64,000 nt of DNA. Source: Sporanaerobium hydrogeniformans (GTDB taxonomy: Bacteria; Bacillota; Clostridia; Lachnospirales; Cellulosilyticaceae). The notes under the pieces are model-generated. The model saw only the letters and a program-made list of their open reading frames with translations, did no database searches and was not told where the DNA came from. The stretch covers positions 310,001 to 374,000 of the forward strand of contig NZ_PEDL01000001.1 of NCBI RefSeq assembly GCF_002735925.1, read 5' to 3'. Positions 16,513 to 22,970 of this stretch are shown here, in pieces; the first letter of the stretch is position 1, and the number at the start of each line of letters is the position of its first letter. The position numbers were made by a program, and so were the translations under genes.

Positions 16513-16779
16513 ATGAGATATTATGCACAAATAAACGATTTAGGTTATTGTATATGTATATCAGAATTAAGTGATGAAGTAATTAAGGAAAATATGATAA
16601 ATATTTTATCATATGATACATCATATCTAGGAAGGAAATGTGATGTTAATAATATGGTGTGGCTAGATGAGTATATAGACAAACCACAGGAAGAAAACAG
16701 GTTAAATCAAATAGAGCAAGCTATAGGGATTTTAGCGGAACAAGTAGCAAAAAATACTTTGTTAACAGGAGGAAATTAA
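16513..16779 (+). CDS. Small tail-fibre-associated protein
   Basis: 88 residues starting MRYYAQINDLGYCICISEL. The first 60 residues are beta-type and Tyr-rich, and the last 25 form a helix (NRLNQIEQAIGILAEQVAKN). Short proteins of this plan commonly follow fibre genes in Firmicutes phages and may be fibre chaperones or tip pieces, but no specific family is claimed. The preceding ribosome site (GAGAGGAAT at 16498-16506) is moderate. A GGAGG inside its end serves the next gene. Confidence 0.65.
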   Translation: MRYYAQINDLGYCICISELSDEVIKENMINILSYDTSYLGRKCDVNNMVWLDEYIDKPQEENRLNQIEQAIGILAEQVAKNTLLTGGN

Positions 16780-16780
16780 A

Positions 16781-16975
16781 ATGAGTGAAGCATTGCAAAC
16801 TATGGTAAAGGATAATATTTTTACAAGGATTGGAGTGGCAGCAGTAGAGCAAAGAACACAATCACTTAGGGGGATGCAGGAACTTGTGGCACTATACTTG
16901 GCTATGGGTTGGATTAATGCTGGGGAATCCGCAGAGATACTAGCATATGCACAACAAAAGTTAGTAGCAGCATAA
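16781..16975 (+). CDS. Small helical protein of unknown role
   Basis: 64 residues, almost all helical (ALQTMVKDNIFTRIGVAAVE, then ELVALYLAMGWINAGESAEI). It starts at ATG 16781 after an AGGAGG site at 16769-16774. The Ala-rich amphipathic second half has no membrane span. It sits between the fibre and lysis genes and may help fibre assembly or lysis timing. No family is recognised. Confidence 0.65.
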   Translation: MSEALQTMVKDNIFTRIGVAAVEQRTQSLRGMQELVALYLAMGWINAGESAEILAYAQQKLVAA

Positions 16976-17014
16976 ACAAATAATCAGTTGTTAAGTTGAA
17001 TAAGGCATAGGAGA

Positions 17015-17039
17015 GACACCAGAGATGGTGTATTTTTTA
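17015..17039 (+). terminator. Short hairpin with GAGA tetraloop and T run
   Basis: ACACCA pairs with TGGTGT around a GNRA-type GAGA loop, followed by ATTTTTTAT. It separates the tail genes from the lysis genes. Confidence 0.55.
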
Positions 17040-17068
17040 TGCTTTTTTTAGGACAGGAGGAATTGCTT

Positions 17069-17350
17069 ATGGACATAACATCCACAAGTCAAGCCATACA
17101 AATGGTAGGTTTTCCTATTATTTGTGTATTGGGTTTGGCTTTTTTTATTTATAAGATATGGCAGAAGATGCAAGAGAATCAAGATAAGCTAACAATGACA
17201 CTCGTAGAAGTTAACACCACAAATAGGGAGCTAAGCGAAACAAATAAGGAACTATCAGAGACTAATAGGAAGCTAGTAGAACAGTTTACAAATGATTTAG
17301 CAAGCATTAAAGAAGATATGAAAGATATTAAAGAAGCTGTATCAAAATAG
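17069..17350 (+). CDS. Holin-like protein (BhlA/UviB type)
   Basis: 93 residues from ATG 17069, eight bases after AGGAGG at 17055-17060. An earlier in-frame ATG at 17039 has no ribosome site. There is one N-terminal membrane segment (VGFPIICVLGLAFFIYKIW), then a long charged helix with a heptad-like repeat (NRELSETNKELSETNRKL). This is the plan of BhlA/UviB holin-like peptides. It probably helps make membrane lesions at lysis together with the next gene. Confidence 0.8.
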   Translation: MDITSTSQAIQMVGFPIICVLGLAFFIYKIWQKMQENQDKLTMTLVEVNTTNRELSETNKELSETNRKLVEQFTNDLASIKEDMKDIKEAVSK

Positions 17351-17364
17351 AGGAGGTAAATAAA

Positions 17365-17643
17365 ATGTTTGATTTAATTTTAGCAATTGTACAAGTAGTA
17401 TTTTTAGTAGTTGTGGTGTTAGCTATACCATGGATAAAGAAGAATGTACCTAGCATGGTTACAGTTATTTTAGTTAATGTAGCAGAGACATTATTTAGCT
17501 ATGCTAACGCTGGACCTGATAAATTTGCTTGGGTAGATAAACTATTACAACAGTTATTGCCTAAGCTCACAGCACTAGAAAGAGAACAATTAATAGAAGA
17601 TATAGTAACTAAAATGAATGCTATAGGGGAGGCTTTAAAATGA
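17365..17643 (+). CDS. Phage holin (LLH type)
   Basis: 92 residues: an N-terminal membrane helix (LILAIVQVVFLVVVVLAIPW), then an amphipathic stretch ending in a charged helix. This fits the LL-H phage holin family, with the typical order holin then endolysin. Holins form membrane holes that release the endolysin and time lysis. GAGGAGG lies at 17350-17356. The stop overlaps the endolysin ATG (AAAATGA). Confidence 0.8.
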   Translation: MFDLILAIVQVVFLVVVVLAIPWIKKNVPSMVTVILVNVAETLFSYANAGPDKFAWVDKLLQQLLPKLTALEREQLIEDIVTKMNAIGEALK

Positions 17644-18356
17644 GTATAGACAGATGTGACGATATAAAAGAGTTACACCCAAAGGTTAGGGAGTTGGCAG
17701 AGAAGTTACTAGTAGAAGCTAAGAAACAAGGACTTGATGCTAAGATTATAGATACTTATCGTAGTCCAGAAAGGCAAGATTTCTTGTATGCGCAAGGTCG
17801 TACTAAGCCAGGTGCTATTGTGACTAATGCTAGAGGTAAAGATAAAAGCTCTTACCATAATTGGCGTTTAGCTTTTGACTGCATCCAGAACTCCAAGACT
17901 GACCCTTACAATGCAGCCTTTTTAGCTAAGTTAGGTAAGATTGGACAAAGTTTAGGATTAGAATGGGGTGGAGGGTGGAGTAGCTTTAAAGATGCCCCAC
18001 ATTTTCAATATACTTATGGGTTATCTATAAAGCAGCTCAATGCCGGGGCTAAAATACCTACTTATATACCACCTAAGCAAGTAGACCAAGAACTTGTAAC
18101 CGCTATAGATAAATTAGTGGTAGCTGGGGTGAAAATGAATGCGTGCAATTGGAACTCTATAGATAAGATGGATTTAAGGTATGCAGAAACACTCATACTT
18201 CGTATAGGAGCATTGTTTGGCTTTAGTGACTATAAAGCTACCATAGATTACTTACAAGGCAAGGAAGTCATTACAGACCGTACGTTATGGGATAGGAAAG
18301 AGTTTGTGCCTAAGTACATTAGAACAATATTAATAAGAGTATCAAAATTAGTTTAG
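17640..18356 (+). CDS. Endolysin, M15 L-alanyl-D-glutamate peptidase (CwlK-like)
   Basis: 238 residues. Residues 10-125 are an M15-type zinc peptidase with the ligand set His73 and Asp80 (SYHNWRLAFD) and His121 (APHFQY), plus DTYRSPERQ at 38-46. It would cut the L-Ala-D-Glu bond of peptidoglycan stems. Residues 150-238 are a helical region with Trp at two spots and no known repeat; it is probably a wall-binding or regulatory part. There is no signal peptide, so release depends on the holin genes just upstream. A terminator closes the operon. Confidence 0.92.
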   Translation: MSIDRCDDIKELHPKVRELAEKLLVEAKKQGLDAKIIDTYRSPERQDFLYAQGRTKPGAIVTNARGKDKSSYHNWRLAFDCIQNSKTDPYNAAFLAKLGKIGQSLGLEWGGGWSSFKDAPHFQYTYGLSIKQLNAGAKIPTYIPPKQVDQELVTAIDKLVVAGVKMNACNWNSIDKMDLRYAETLILRIGALFGFSDYKATIDYLQGKEVITDRTLWDRKEFVPKYIRTILIRVSKLV

Positions 18357-18385
18357 GTAGGGCTTAGGCTCTACCTTCTTTTTTT
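18355..18385 (+). terminator. Strong terminator at end of lysis operon
   Basis: AGGTAGGGC pairs with GCTCTACCT (one G-U) around TTAG, followed by TCTTTTTTT. It overlaps the endolysin stop and marks the end of the late transcript. Confidence 0.85.
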
Positions 18386-18470
18386 ATGCCTAAATTGCAG
18401 AATTGTTTAGTTGAAAAAAATAAATATAAGATGTATACTTATAGTATAAGATATAGTATAAAAAATCATA

Positions 18471-18545
18471 TACAACATATTGTATTTGGTGTTTAATTTA
18501 CTACAACATATTGTAATTGACAAAGTGTGTTAAAATACTTAATAT
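18471..18545 (+). promoter_or_regulatory. Promoter with two identical 14-bp operator-like repeats
   Basis: TTGACA at 18517-18522 and TAATAT at 18540-18545 are 17 bp apart, a good sigma-A promoter for the gene at 18572. TACAACATATTGTA occurs twice, at 18471-18484 and 18502-18515. The copies are exactly 31 bp apart (about three helical turns), and the second abuts the -35 box. TACAA and TTGTA are inverted arms within each copy. Another inverted repeat, CTTATA-G-TATAAG, lies at 18438-18450. Together they suggest a repressor-controlled cargo promoter. Confidence 0.7.
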
Positions 18546-18571
18546 ACAGACAATTTGATGGGGTGTGTAGT

Positions 18572-19123
18572 ATGAATACTAAAGGACAAAAACCTAGTAA
18601 TAAGCTAGATAATGATACAAAACATAAAATATGCACAAATTGCATTCAATATCAAGTAAGTGATAAACCTAATAAAATTGCTAACTTAGGATTTCGAGTT
18701 ATATATACTTTCGTATCTTGGTTGTGGTTAGGTTATGGCGTAACTGATGGGAATGCTTTTTTTGTTTCACTTGGATTGTTTATAGTCCCTTTGTTAATTG
18801 ATTATTTATCATTTATTCCCCAAGAAAATACAAGAAAGTGGATGAAGGTTTTTGAAATATCAATTTGTATCGGAGTCTTAATTTTTGCATATATTGGTAT
18901 AAGTGGAAGTATAAATATTATAAATGATGGAAATAATCTTGTTATGATTCCTACAAGTAATCATTTAGCATTTAAAGGCACTAATTTTAAAATAAATATT
19001 AGTATAGTATACTATCTTTTACTTATATTTGTTTTATGTACTGGAATTGATTGGATAGCAACTCCTAGAACATGTGAAAATAAGTATAGGGAATCTTTGA
19101 AGCCATCAGTAGAAAGGGGATGA
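18572..19123 (+). CDS. Integral membrane protein with N-terminal Cys pair
   Basis: 183 residues from ATG 18572; earlier in-frame starts lie inside the promoter. A soluble N-terminus of about 45 residues contains CTNC and is followed by about four membrane segments (FVSWLWLGYGVTD region, FFVSLGLFIVPLLIDYLSF, ISICIGVLIFAYIGISGSI and ISIVYYLLLIFVLC). No family is recognised. It is transcribed from its own repressible-looking promoter behind the lysis terminator. That is the pattern of a prophage cargo (moron) gene, possibly for superinfection exclusion or an envelope change; the function is not known. Confidence 0.75.
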   Translation: MNTKGQKPSNKLDNDTKHKICTNCIQYQVSDKPNKIANLGFRVIYTFVSWLWLGYGVTDGNAFFVSLGLFIVPLLIDYLSFIPQENTRKWMKVFEISICIGVLIFAYIGISGSINIINDGNNLVMIPTSNHLAFKGTNFKINISIVYYLLLIFVLCTGIDWIATPRTCENKYRESLKPSVERG

Positions 19124-19127
19124 TAGT

Positions 19128-19508
19128 ATGACAGGTATTAATCTCTTTATATTAATCGCAGTTTTATTTTTATCAATCATCATAGGAACAGCAATAAGAT
19201 TATACATCGTAGGGGTAAAAAACATACTAATTTTTTCTATTTACATTCCTGTATTATTATGTGCTTTTACTGTAAATTTTATAACTCAAATATTAAAAGA
19301 GAATAGAACATTATCATTGTTTGAGAAGATTGTTGTAGGATATAAGATATTATTTTTTATAATATCACAAACACCTATATTAATTGGATTAGGTTGCACA
19401 GCTGTAATGGATGCACAAGAAAAGTATAAAAAGAAACCTAAAGATCAATACAGAAGTTCTAAAACTAGTTATAGAGATAAATTTGATAACTTATGTAGGC
19501 TTGCTTAA
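19128..19508 (+). CDS. Small membrane protein
   Basis: 126 residues with three likely membrane segments (LFILIAVLFLSIIIGTAI, ILIFSIYIPVLLCAFTVNFI, YKILFFIISQTPILIGLGC) and a basic cytoplasmic C-terminal tail (KYKKKPKDQYRSS). It lies four bases after the previous gene and is probably cotranscribed, so the two may act together. GGGGATG at 19117-19123 is its ribosome site. No family is recognised. It ends before a terminator. Confidence 0.75.
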   Translation: MTGINLFILIAVLFLSIIIGTAIRLYIVGVKNILIFSIYIPVLLCAFTVNFITQILKENRTLSLFEKIVVGYKILFFIISQTPILIGLGCTAVMDAQEKYKKKPKDQYRSSKTSYRDKFDNLCRLA

Positions 19509-19548
19509 TTTTAAGAATAATACTGAGATAAAGAATAGTTTTAGAAGT

Positions 19549-19572
19549 ACCAGGTGCTGAGCCTGGTCTTTT
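19549..19572 (+). terminator. Terminator, CCAGG-type (first of three)
   Basis: ACCAGG pairs with CCTGGT around TGCTGAG, followed by CTTTT. The same hairpin text recurs twice near 20716-20793. Confidence 0.7.
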
Positions 19573-19667
19573 ATTATGGGTAAAACTTTATATGGAATAT
19601 TTTTTTATGATATTAGTATACTATAATTAAGGTACCAGTTACTTATAGCAAGAAAGGTGGCTGGGTT

Positions 19668-19775
19668 GTGTATATGCTAAAGGCATTATTTATAGCTTTT
19701 GTAGTAGCTGTAATAAACGAAAGTGTAAAATATATGTTTATAGTATTAAAACAATTATTAACTAAGAACAACTAG
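19668..19775 (+). CDS. 33-35 residue hydrophobic peptide, candidate type I toxin
   Basis: GTG at 19668 (or ATG at 19674) opens a frame of 35 (or 33) codons with one hydrophobic segment (ALFIAFVVAVI), a second amphipathic half (YMFIVLKQLL) and a polar end (TKNN). AAAGGTGG at 19653-19660 fits the GTG start. TATAAT at 19622-19627 is a possible -10 box. GGTACCAG in the presumed leader (19631) can pair with CTGGTACC downstream (19801), and the latter also forms a 14-bp hairpin. Size, charge and bracketed pairing resemble prophage type I toxins such as TxpA or BsrG. No antisense promoter was confirmed. Confidence 0.5.
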   Translation: MYMLKALFIAFVVAVINESVKYMFIVLKQLLTKNN

Positions 19776-19799
19776 CTTTAATAATAATTAGTATGCTGG

Positions 19800-19836
19800 G
19801 CTGGTACCTACAATTCTATGAGTTGTGGGTACCAGC
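19800..19836 (+). other. 14-bp stem-loop downstream of the hydrophobic peptide
   Basis: GCTGGTACCTACAA pairs with TTGTGGGTACCAGC (one T-G pair) around a nine-base loop. It lacks a T run, so it is not a simple terminator. Its first arm is also complementary to AGGTACCAG at 19630-19638. Confidence 0.6.
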
Positions 19837-19915
19837 TTATAATTAAAATATAACAAAAGGATATTTATGCTGGAGCGTTTTTCGTTATTTTTTAATTTAT
19901 AAAAGAATAGTTTTG

Positions 19916-19945
19916 AGAGGTAGGGAAGAAACCCTACCTCTTTTT
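19916..19945 (+). terminator. Strong intrinsic terminator
   Basis: AGAGGTAGGG pairs perfectly with CCCTACCTCT around AAGAAA and is followed by a T run. It would end a short transcript of about 310 bases starting near 19633. Confidence 0.85.
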
Positions 19946-19946
19946 A

Positions 19947-19976
19947 TTGTAAGAATATACTAAAATATGCTAAAAT
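19947..19976 (+). promoter_or_regulatory. Probable promoter for the stalk-domain protein
   Basis: TTGTAA at 19947-19952 and TAAAAT at 19971-19976 are 18 bp apart, directly behind the terminator and before the AAGGAGG of the next gene. A TATAAT at 19988 is an alternative -10 box. Confidence 0.45.
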
Positions 19977-20007
19977 TTATATAGTTTATAATTTAAGGAG
20001 GATTAAT

Positions 20008-20700
20008 ATGAAGAAGATTTTAGGATTTTTTGGGGTACTATTATTAGGTGCTACTATAGGCGCTTCAGGAGTTAAAATTACAGCTGAGTTAAAAACACAA
20101 AAAGTTAGTTATAATGGGAATGTATCAGATCAAGAAGTAATAGCTTACAATGGTAGTACTTATGTTCCACTTAGAAAGTTTGGTGAATTAGTAAATATTC
20201 CCGTAAATTATAAAGACGGGGTGGTATATTTAGGAAATGATGGTAGCAAAAATATTTCATATTGGGGACAGGACATAAAAGATATGTCTAAACGAGTAAA
20301 TGCTATAGGTATGGATTTTGTTAATTATGCGTATAATGATAAATGGAATGTAGTTGAAGAAGATAATATAGGCAATAAATATACTAATTATTTGGTATTA
20401 GAAGCTAGTTATCATATGGAAGATGGGAATTATATAGAATTTCCTTTAAATAGTGAATATAAAGAGTTTAGGGCTAAATTAGGTATTCCTAAAGCTTCAC
20501 AAGATTCTATAGGTGAAAGACTTATAAAGATATATGTAGATGATAACTTAAGATATGAGCATACATTAATTAAAGGAGATATGCCTAAAGATATTGTTAT
20601 AGATATTTCAAAAGGTAATAAGTTACGAATAGAGGCATTTCATCTAGGTGAATACGAAAAATCTAGTATAGGGTTGTTTAATGGTGAATTTGTAAAGTAA
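20008..20700 (+). CDS. Secreted protein with copper-amine-oxidase-type stalk domain
   Basis: 230 residues. A signal or anchor segment (ILGFFGVLLLGATIGASGV) is followed at about 30-75 by the stalk domain signature (YNGSTYVPLRKFGELVNIPV and a short VVYLGN strand), a family very common on Clostridia surface proteins. The remaining 150 residues are soluble with beta strands (YLVLEASYHMED, IKIYVDDNLRYEHTL) that look like a jelly-roll, NPCBM-like carbohydrate-recognition or sensing module. That part is an inference. AAGGAGG precedes ATG 20008. It is a prophage cargo gene with its own promoter and double terminator. Confidence 0.75.
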   Translation: MKKILGFFGVLLLGATIGASGVKITAELKTQKVSYNGNVSDQEVIAYNGSTYVPLRKFGELVNIPVNYKDGVVYLGNDGSKNISYWGQDIKDMSKRVNAIGMDFVNYAYNDKWNVVEEDNIGNKYTNYLVLEASYHMEDGNYIEFPLNSEYKEFRAKLGIPKASQDSIGERLIKIYVDDNLRYEHTLIKGDMPKDIVIDISKGNKLRIEAFHLGEYEKSSIGLFNGEFVK

Positions 20701-20715
20701 TAATAGTTTTTGGTG

Positions 20716-20793
20716 GATCAGGTGCGGAACCTGGTCTTTTACTTTATAAAAATATCGTTTTAGATAGACCAGGTGCAGAGCTTGGTCTTTTTT
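20716..20793 (+). terminator. Tandem CCAGG-type terminators
   Basis: GATCAGG/CCTGGTC (20716-20736) with TTTT, and AGACCAGG/CTTGGTCT (20766-20788) with TTTTT, lie 30 bases apart. Both share the loop text TGCNGA with the terminator at 19549. Confidence 0.75.
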
Positions 20794-20869
20794 ATTGTAT
20801 AAATATAGTGAAATATGATACTATTATATAAAAACGCAATTAAGTACATGCTATTAATTAGGGGGGAAT

Positions 20870-21262
20870 ATGAAGAACGATATTGATATACAAATATCTC
20901 CAGTTACTGATGAAGAAATTTATAATGAATTAAACAAATCAAAAGGTATTATGCTTAAAATACTAATAGTTGTATTAAAGATAGGTGCATTATTTTTAAT
21001 ACCTATAATAGCTTTTTTTGCTTTTGTATTTCAGGTAACTGGAATGGTTGTGAAATGGATACTATTTTTTATCGGAGGACTATGTAGCTTAATTAGTGCT
21101 ATAGCTTTGCTTCAATATTTTGTTGATAAAGAGAATTTATTTATTATAATATACGGGTTTATGATAGGGTTTATCAGTCTCATATTAGCTGTGTTTATAG
21201 ATGCTATAGGAGAATTTTTATTAATGTTCTTAGGAAAGACAATAGCATTTTTACATTATTAA
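20870..21262 (+). CDS. Small multi-span membrane protein
   Basis: 130 residues. A 25-residue polar N-terminus is followed by about four hydrophobic segments (MLKILIVVLKIGALFLIPII, VKWILFFIGGLCSLISAIAL, LFIIIYGFMIGFISLILAVF, FLLMFLGKTIAFL). There is no charged motif that suggests an enzyme or transporter, and no family is recognised. AGGGGGG at 20860-20866 precedes the ATG. It probably belongs to the cargo set and could be in one transcript with the next small gene. Confidence 0.7.
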   Translation: MKNDIDIQISPVTDEEIYNELNKSKGIMLKILIVVLKIGALFLIPIIAFFAFVFQVTGMVVKWILFFIGGLCSLISAIALLQYFVDKENLFIIIYGFMIGFISLILAVFIDAIGEFLLMFLGKTIAFLHY

Positions 21263-21302
21263 AAATATCTTTTTATAAATAATGTCATTAGGGGATGATA
21301 TT

Positions 21303-21491
21303 ATGAAATACAAGAAAGAGAATGGGGTTAGAGTGTATTATACTAATGATTTATTATATAAGATAGTTCCTACTGTAAATGACTTTAGAATATATAGGCT
21401 TATTGAAGGTAAATATAAATTTATTACAGGTACGCTATTATTATTCGATGCAAAGCAAGTAGTTGCAGAAATGTCACCAGGAAGTAAATAG
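21303..21491 (+). CDS. Small soluble protein of unknown function
   Basis: 62 residues from ATG 21303, behind GGGGATG at 21291-21297; the in-frame upstream starts lack such a site. The protein is basic and beta-rich (NGVRVYYTNDLLYKIVPTV, KYKFITGTLLLFD) with a short helix at the end (AKQVVAEMSPGSK). It may be a small regulator or adaptor. No family is recognised. It ends 20 bases before a structured RNA candidate. Confidence 0.6.
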   Translation: MKYKKENGVRVYYTNDLLYKIVPTVNDFRIYRLIEGKYKFITGTLLLFDAKQVVAEMSPGSK

Positions 21492-21510
21492 CGAATGTAT
21501 TAAATACTAA

Positions 21511-21696
21511 AAACTGCACATACTACTAATAGGTGGTTGGCAGATCCAAAAGCAATCCTTTCTTCCGAGAAAGTTGCCTAGCCAATAAGATTGAGTTGTG
21601 CACCTAGGTAGACTAGAAGAGAATCTAATTAGCTAAGCAATAGTGCTATAACCGTAATAACTGCCAACGTGGGGCCATGTGCTCCACGTTTTTTAT
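21511..21696 (+). ncRNA. Candidate structured RNA ending in an intrinsic terminator
   Basis: Nested pairings are visible: TGCACA 21515-21520 with TGTGCA 21597-21602; TTGGC 21537-21541 with GCCAA 21581-21585; GCAA 21552-21555 with TTGC 21574-21577; and CTTTCT 21558-21563 with AGAAAG 21568-21573 closing a TCCG loop. A second option is GTTGGCAG (21536-21543) pairing perfectly with CTGCCAAC (21661-21668), which would invade the terminator stem AACGTGGGGC/GCTCCACGTT (21666-21690) that is followed by TTTTTT. No protein frame fits. It could be a prophage small RNA or a switch-like leader for the gene at 21785. No known RNA family is recognised. Confidence 0.6.
21666..21696 (+). terminator. Intrinsic terminator of the structured RNA
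   Basis: AACGTGGGGC pairs with GCTCCACGTT (one G-U) around CATGT and is followed by six T. Confidence 0.85.
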
Positions 21697-21784
21697 TTGT
21701 TCGAAAATTTTATTTAATATTAAATTGAGTTGATAATATGTCAGATAATTTATATAATTATAAAAAGATAGGGTGGTGCATAAT

Positions 21785-22633
21785 ATGATATCAAAGTTAA
21801 AAATAAGCTTTTATAAAAATCCTATGGGTTTTATTTTTACAGTAGTAGTTATAGTTTTTTTACTGATTTTAGGTATAGGAATAGTGATAGGTGATATAGA
21901 AGCTAGTGATTCTGGAGTTGAATCAGCAAGTAATGGCAAAATGAATATAGTACAAACTAATAATGAAGCTAATAGCAATTTACACTGTGATGTAAAAGAC
22001 TGCATATCAGTAGAGCTTATAGGTTCTGATGGGAAGCAACTCTATATAGATAAAGGTATTACGAAGGATAAACTAGCTTATGAAGAAGATATATATCTAT
22101 CTGTAGAAAATACAAGTCAAGATTGTAAGTTTGTAGGCAGTATATATATAGATGGCGCTGGTTTTATGGGACAGTATGGAGGGATTGAGATAATGCCTGG
22201 GGCAGCACAACAATTAAAATACACAATAAAAAATAGCAATACTAAGTATCAAATAGATGGTCAAATGGTACAGGTGCTAAATAATGATATCCTAAGTAAA
22301 TATAAGATATTAGCAAGTAAAATAAAGACTGGGATTGTTGATGAGGATAAATACATTAGAGTAGGTATAGAAATACCTGATGACTTTGATGTTAATAATC
22401 CTATAGATGTACTTAGCGATTTTCTTGATATCTATACAAAATCATATGGTATAGAGGAAATTATCATTTATATTTATGAAAAAGGCTATGCTATGAAAAA
22501 CACTAGTGATATGTATAAGAATGCACTATATGCCATTACAGCATATGTAGGAGAAGAAGGATATAGTTATGATGTAGAAGATTTAAAAAATGACAAAATC
22601 TTGTTTAGTGGAGAATTAAAAATCCAAGAGTAA
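21785..22633 (+). CDS. Membrane-anchored exported protein
   Basis: 282 residues from ATG 21785, ten bases after GGGTGG. One membrane anchor lies at about 14-36 (FIFTVVVIVFLLILGIGIVI), followed by an extracellular domain. The first half is beta-rich (ISVELIGSDGKQLYID, DIYLSVENTSQDCKFVGSIY), like proteins that resemble Ig-type or TcaA-like surface domains. The second half alternates helices and strands. There is no catalytic motif and no lipobox. It may protect the lysogen at the surface, but this is inference. It converges on the XRE gene with a shared terminator. Confidence 0.65.
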   Translation: MISKLKISFYKNPMGFIFTVVVIVFLLILGIGIVIGDIEASDSGVESASNGKMNIVQTNNEANSNLHCDVKDCISVELIGSDGKQLYIDKGITKDKLAYEEDIYLSVENTSQDCKFVGSIYIDGAGFMGQYGGIEIMPGAAQQLKYTIKNSNTKYQIDGQMVQVLNNDILSKYKILASKIKTGIVDEDKYIRVGIEIPDDFDVNNPIDVLSDFLDIYTKSYGIEEIIIYIYEKGYAMKNTSDMYKNALYAITAYVGEEGYSYDVEDLKNDKILFSGELKIQE

Positions 22634-22657
22634 TCAATCTCTTGGACTTTTTTTTAT
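22624..22657. terminator. Terminator between convergent genes
   Basis: CCAAGAG pairs with CTCTTGG around the stop codons of both convergent genes. Nine T follow on the + strand. Confidence 0.65.
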
Positions 22658-22843
22658 CTTACAAATATCTCCTATGTCACAATTTAGAGCTAAACATATA
22701 CGTTCTAAAACTGATACACTTACACTTTCTCCTTTTTTAAACTTAGCAATGGTATCATTACTTAATCCTACAACCTCATGTAAGTATCTGCGATCTTTAC
22801 CTCTTTCTCTTAATATCTCTTCTAATCCTATGTAACTTATCAC
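22634..22843 (-). CDS. XRE-family HTH regulator (one domain)
   Basis: 69 residues from GTG 22843 (minus strand), seven bases after AGGGG. The longer upstream frame has no support. The whole protein is a Cro/CI-type helix-turn-helix: EEILRERGKDRRYLHEVVGL, then SNDTIAKFKKGESVSVSVLE and CLALNCDIGDICKI. This is the compact HTH_26-like form common in clostridial regulators. Divergent from the ParM-like gene, with a perfect palindrome between them, it is the likely local repressor. Confidence 0.85.
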   Translation of the reverse strand: MISYIGLEEILRERGKDRRYLHEVVGLSNDTIAKFKKGESVSVSVLERICLALNCDIGDICKIKKSPRD

Positions 22844-22920
22844 AAAATCACCCCTAAATACAAAATACCATTTATTGTAAAAAAAATCTATAGAAATAGT
22901 CATAAACAGAAATATTTCGG

Positions 22921-22934
22921 AATATACGTATATT
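22921..22934. promoter_or_regulatory. Perfect 14-bp palindrome, probable operator
   Basis: AATATACGTATATT is its own reverse complement. It lies between the divergent XRE and ParM-like genes. A related imperfect palindrome with the core GAATATACG occurs at 24252-24265 before the next operon. Confidence 0.55.
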
Positions 22935-22970
22935 GTAAGGATAAACAACGTATAAAGAAAGGGTGAATGT

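Larger units (their letters stand above)
1..22633 (+). mobile_element. Prophage late region (contractile tail, PBSX/skin type) plus cargo genes
   Basis: The genes from 32 to 18356 follow the fixed late order of Bacillus PBSX/skin-type myophages (portal, scaffold, capsid, connectors, sheath, tube, chaperone, tape measure, baseplate, fibre, holin, endolysin) and almost all lie on the + strand with overlapping or very short junctions. The left side (terminase, replication, integrase) is outside the window. The right boundary is not resolved: cargo genes continue to about 22633, and the partition and ATPase genes to 27316 may also belong to the element. No convincing attachment site pair was seen. 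Confidence 0.9.

Noticed and set aside
21491-21784. Possible 6S RNA or riboswitch of known class
   Set aside because: Helix order and sequences did not match a class I know. Reported as an unassigned structured RNA instead.
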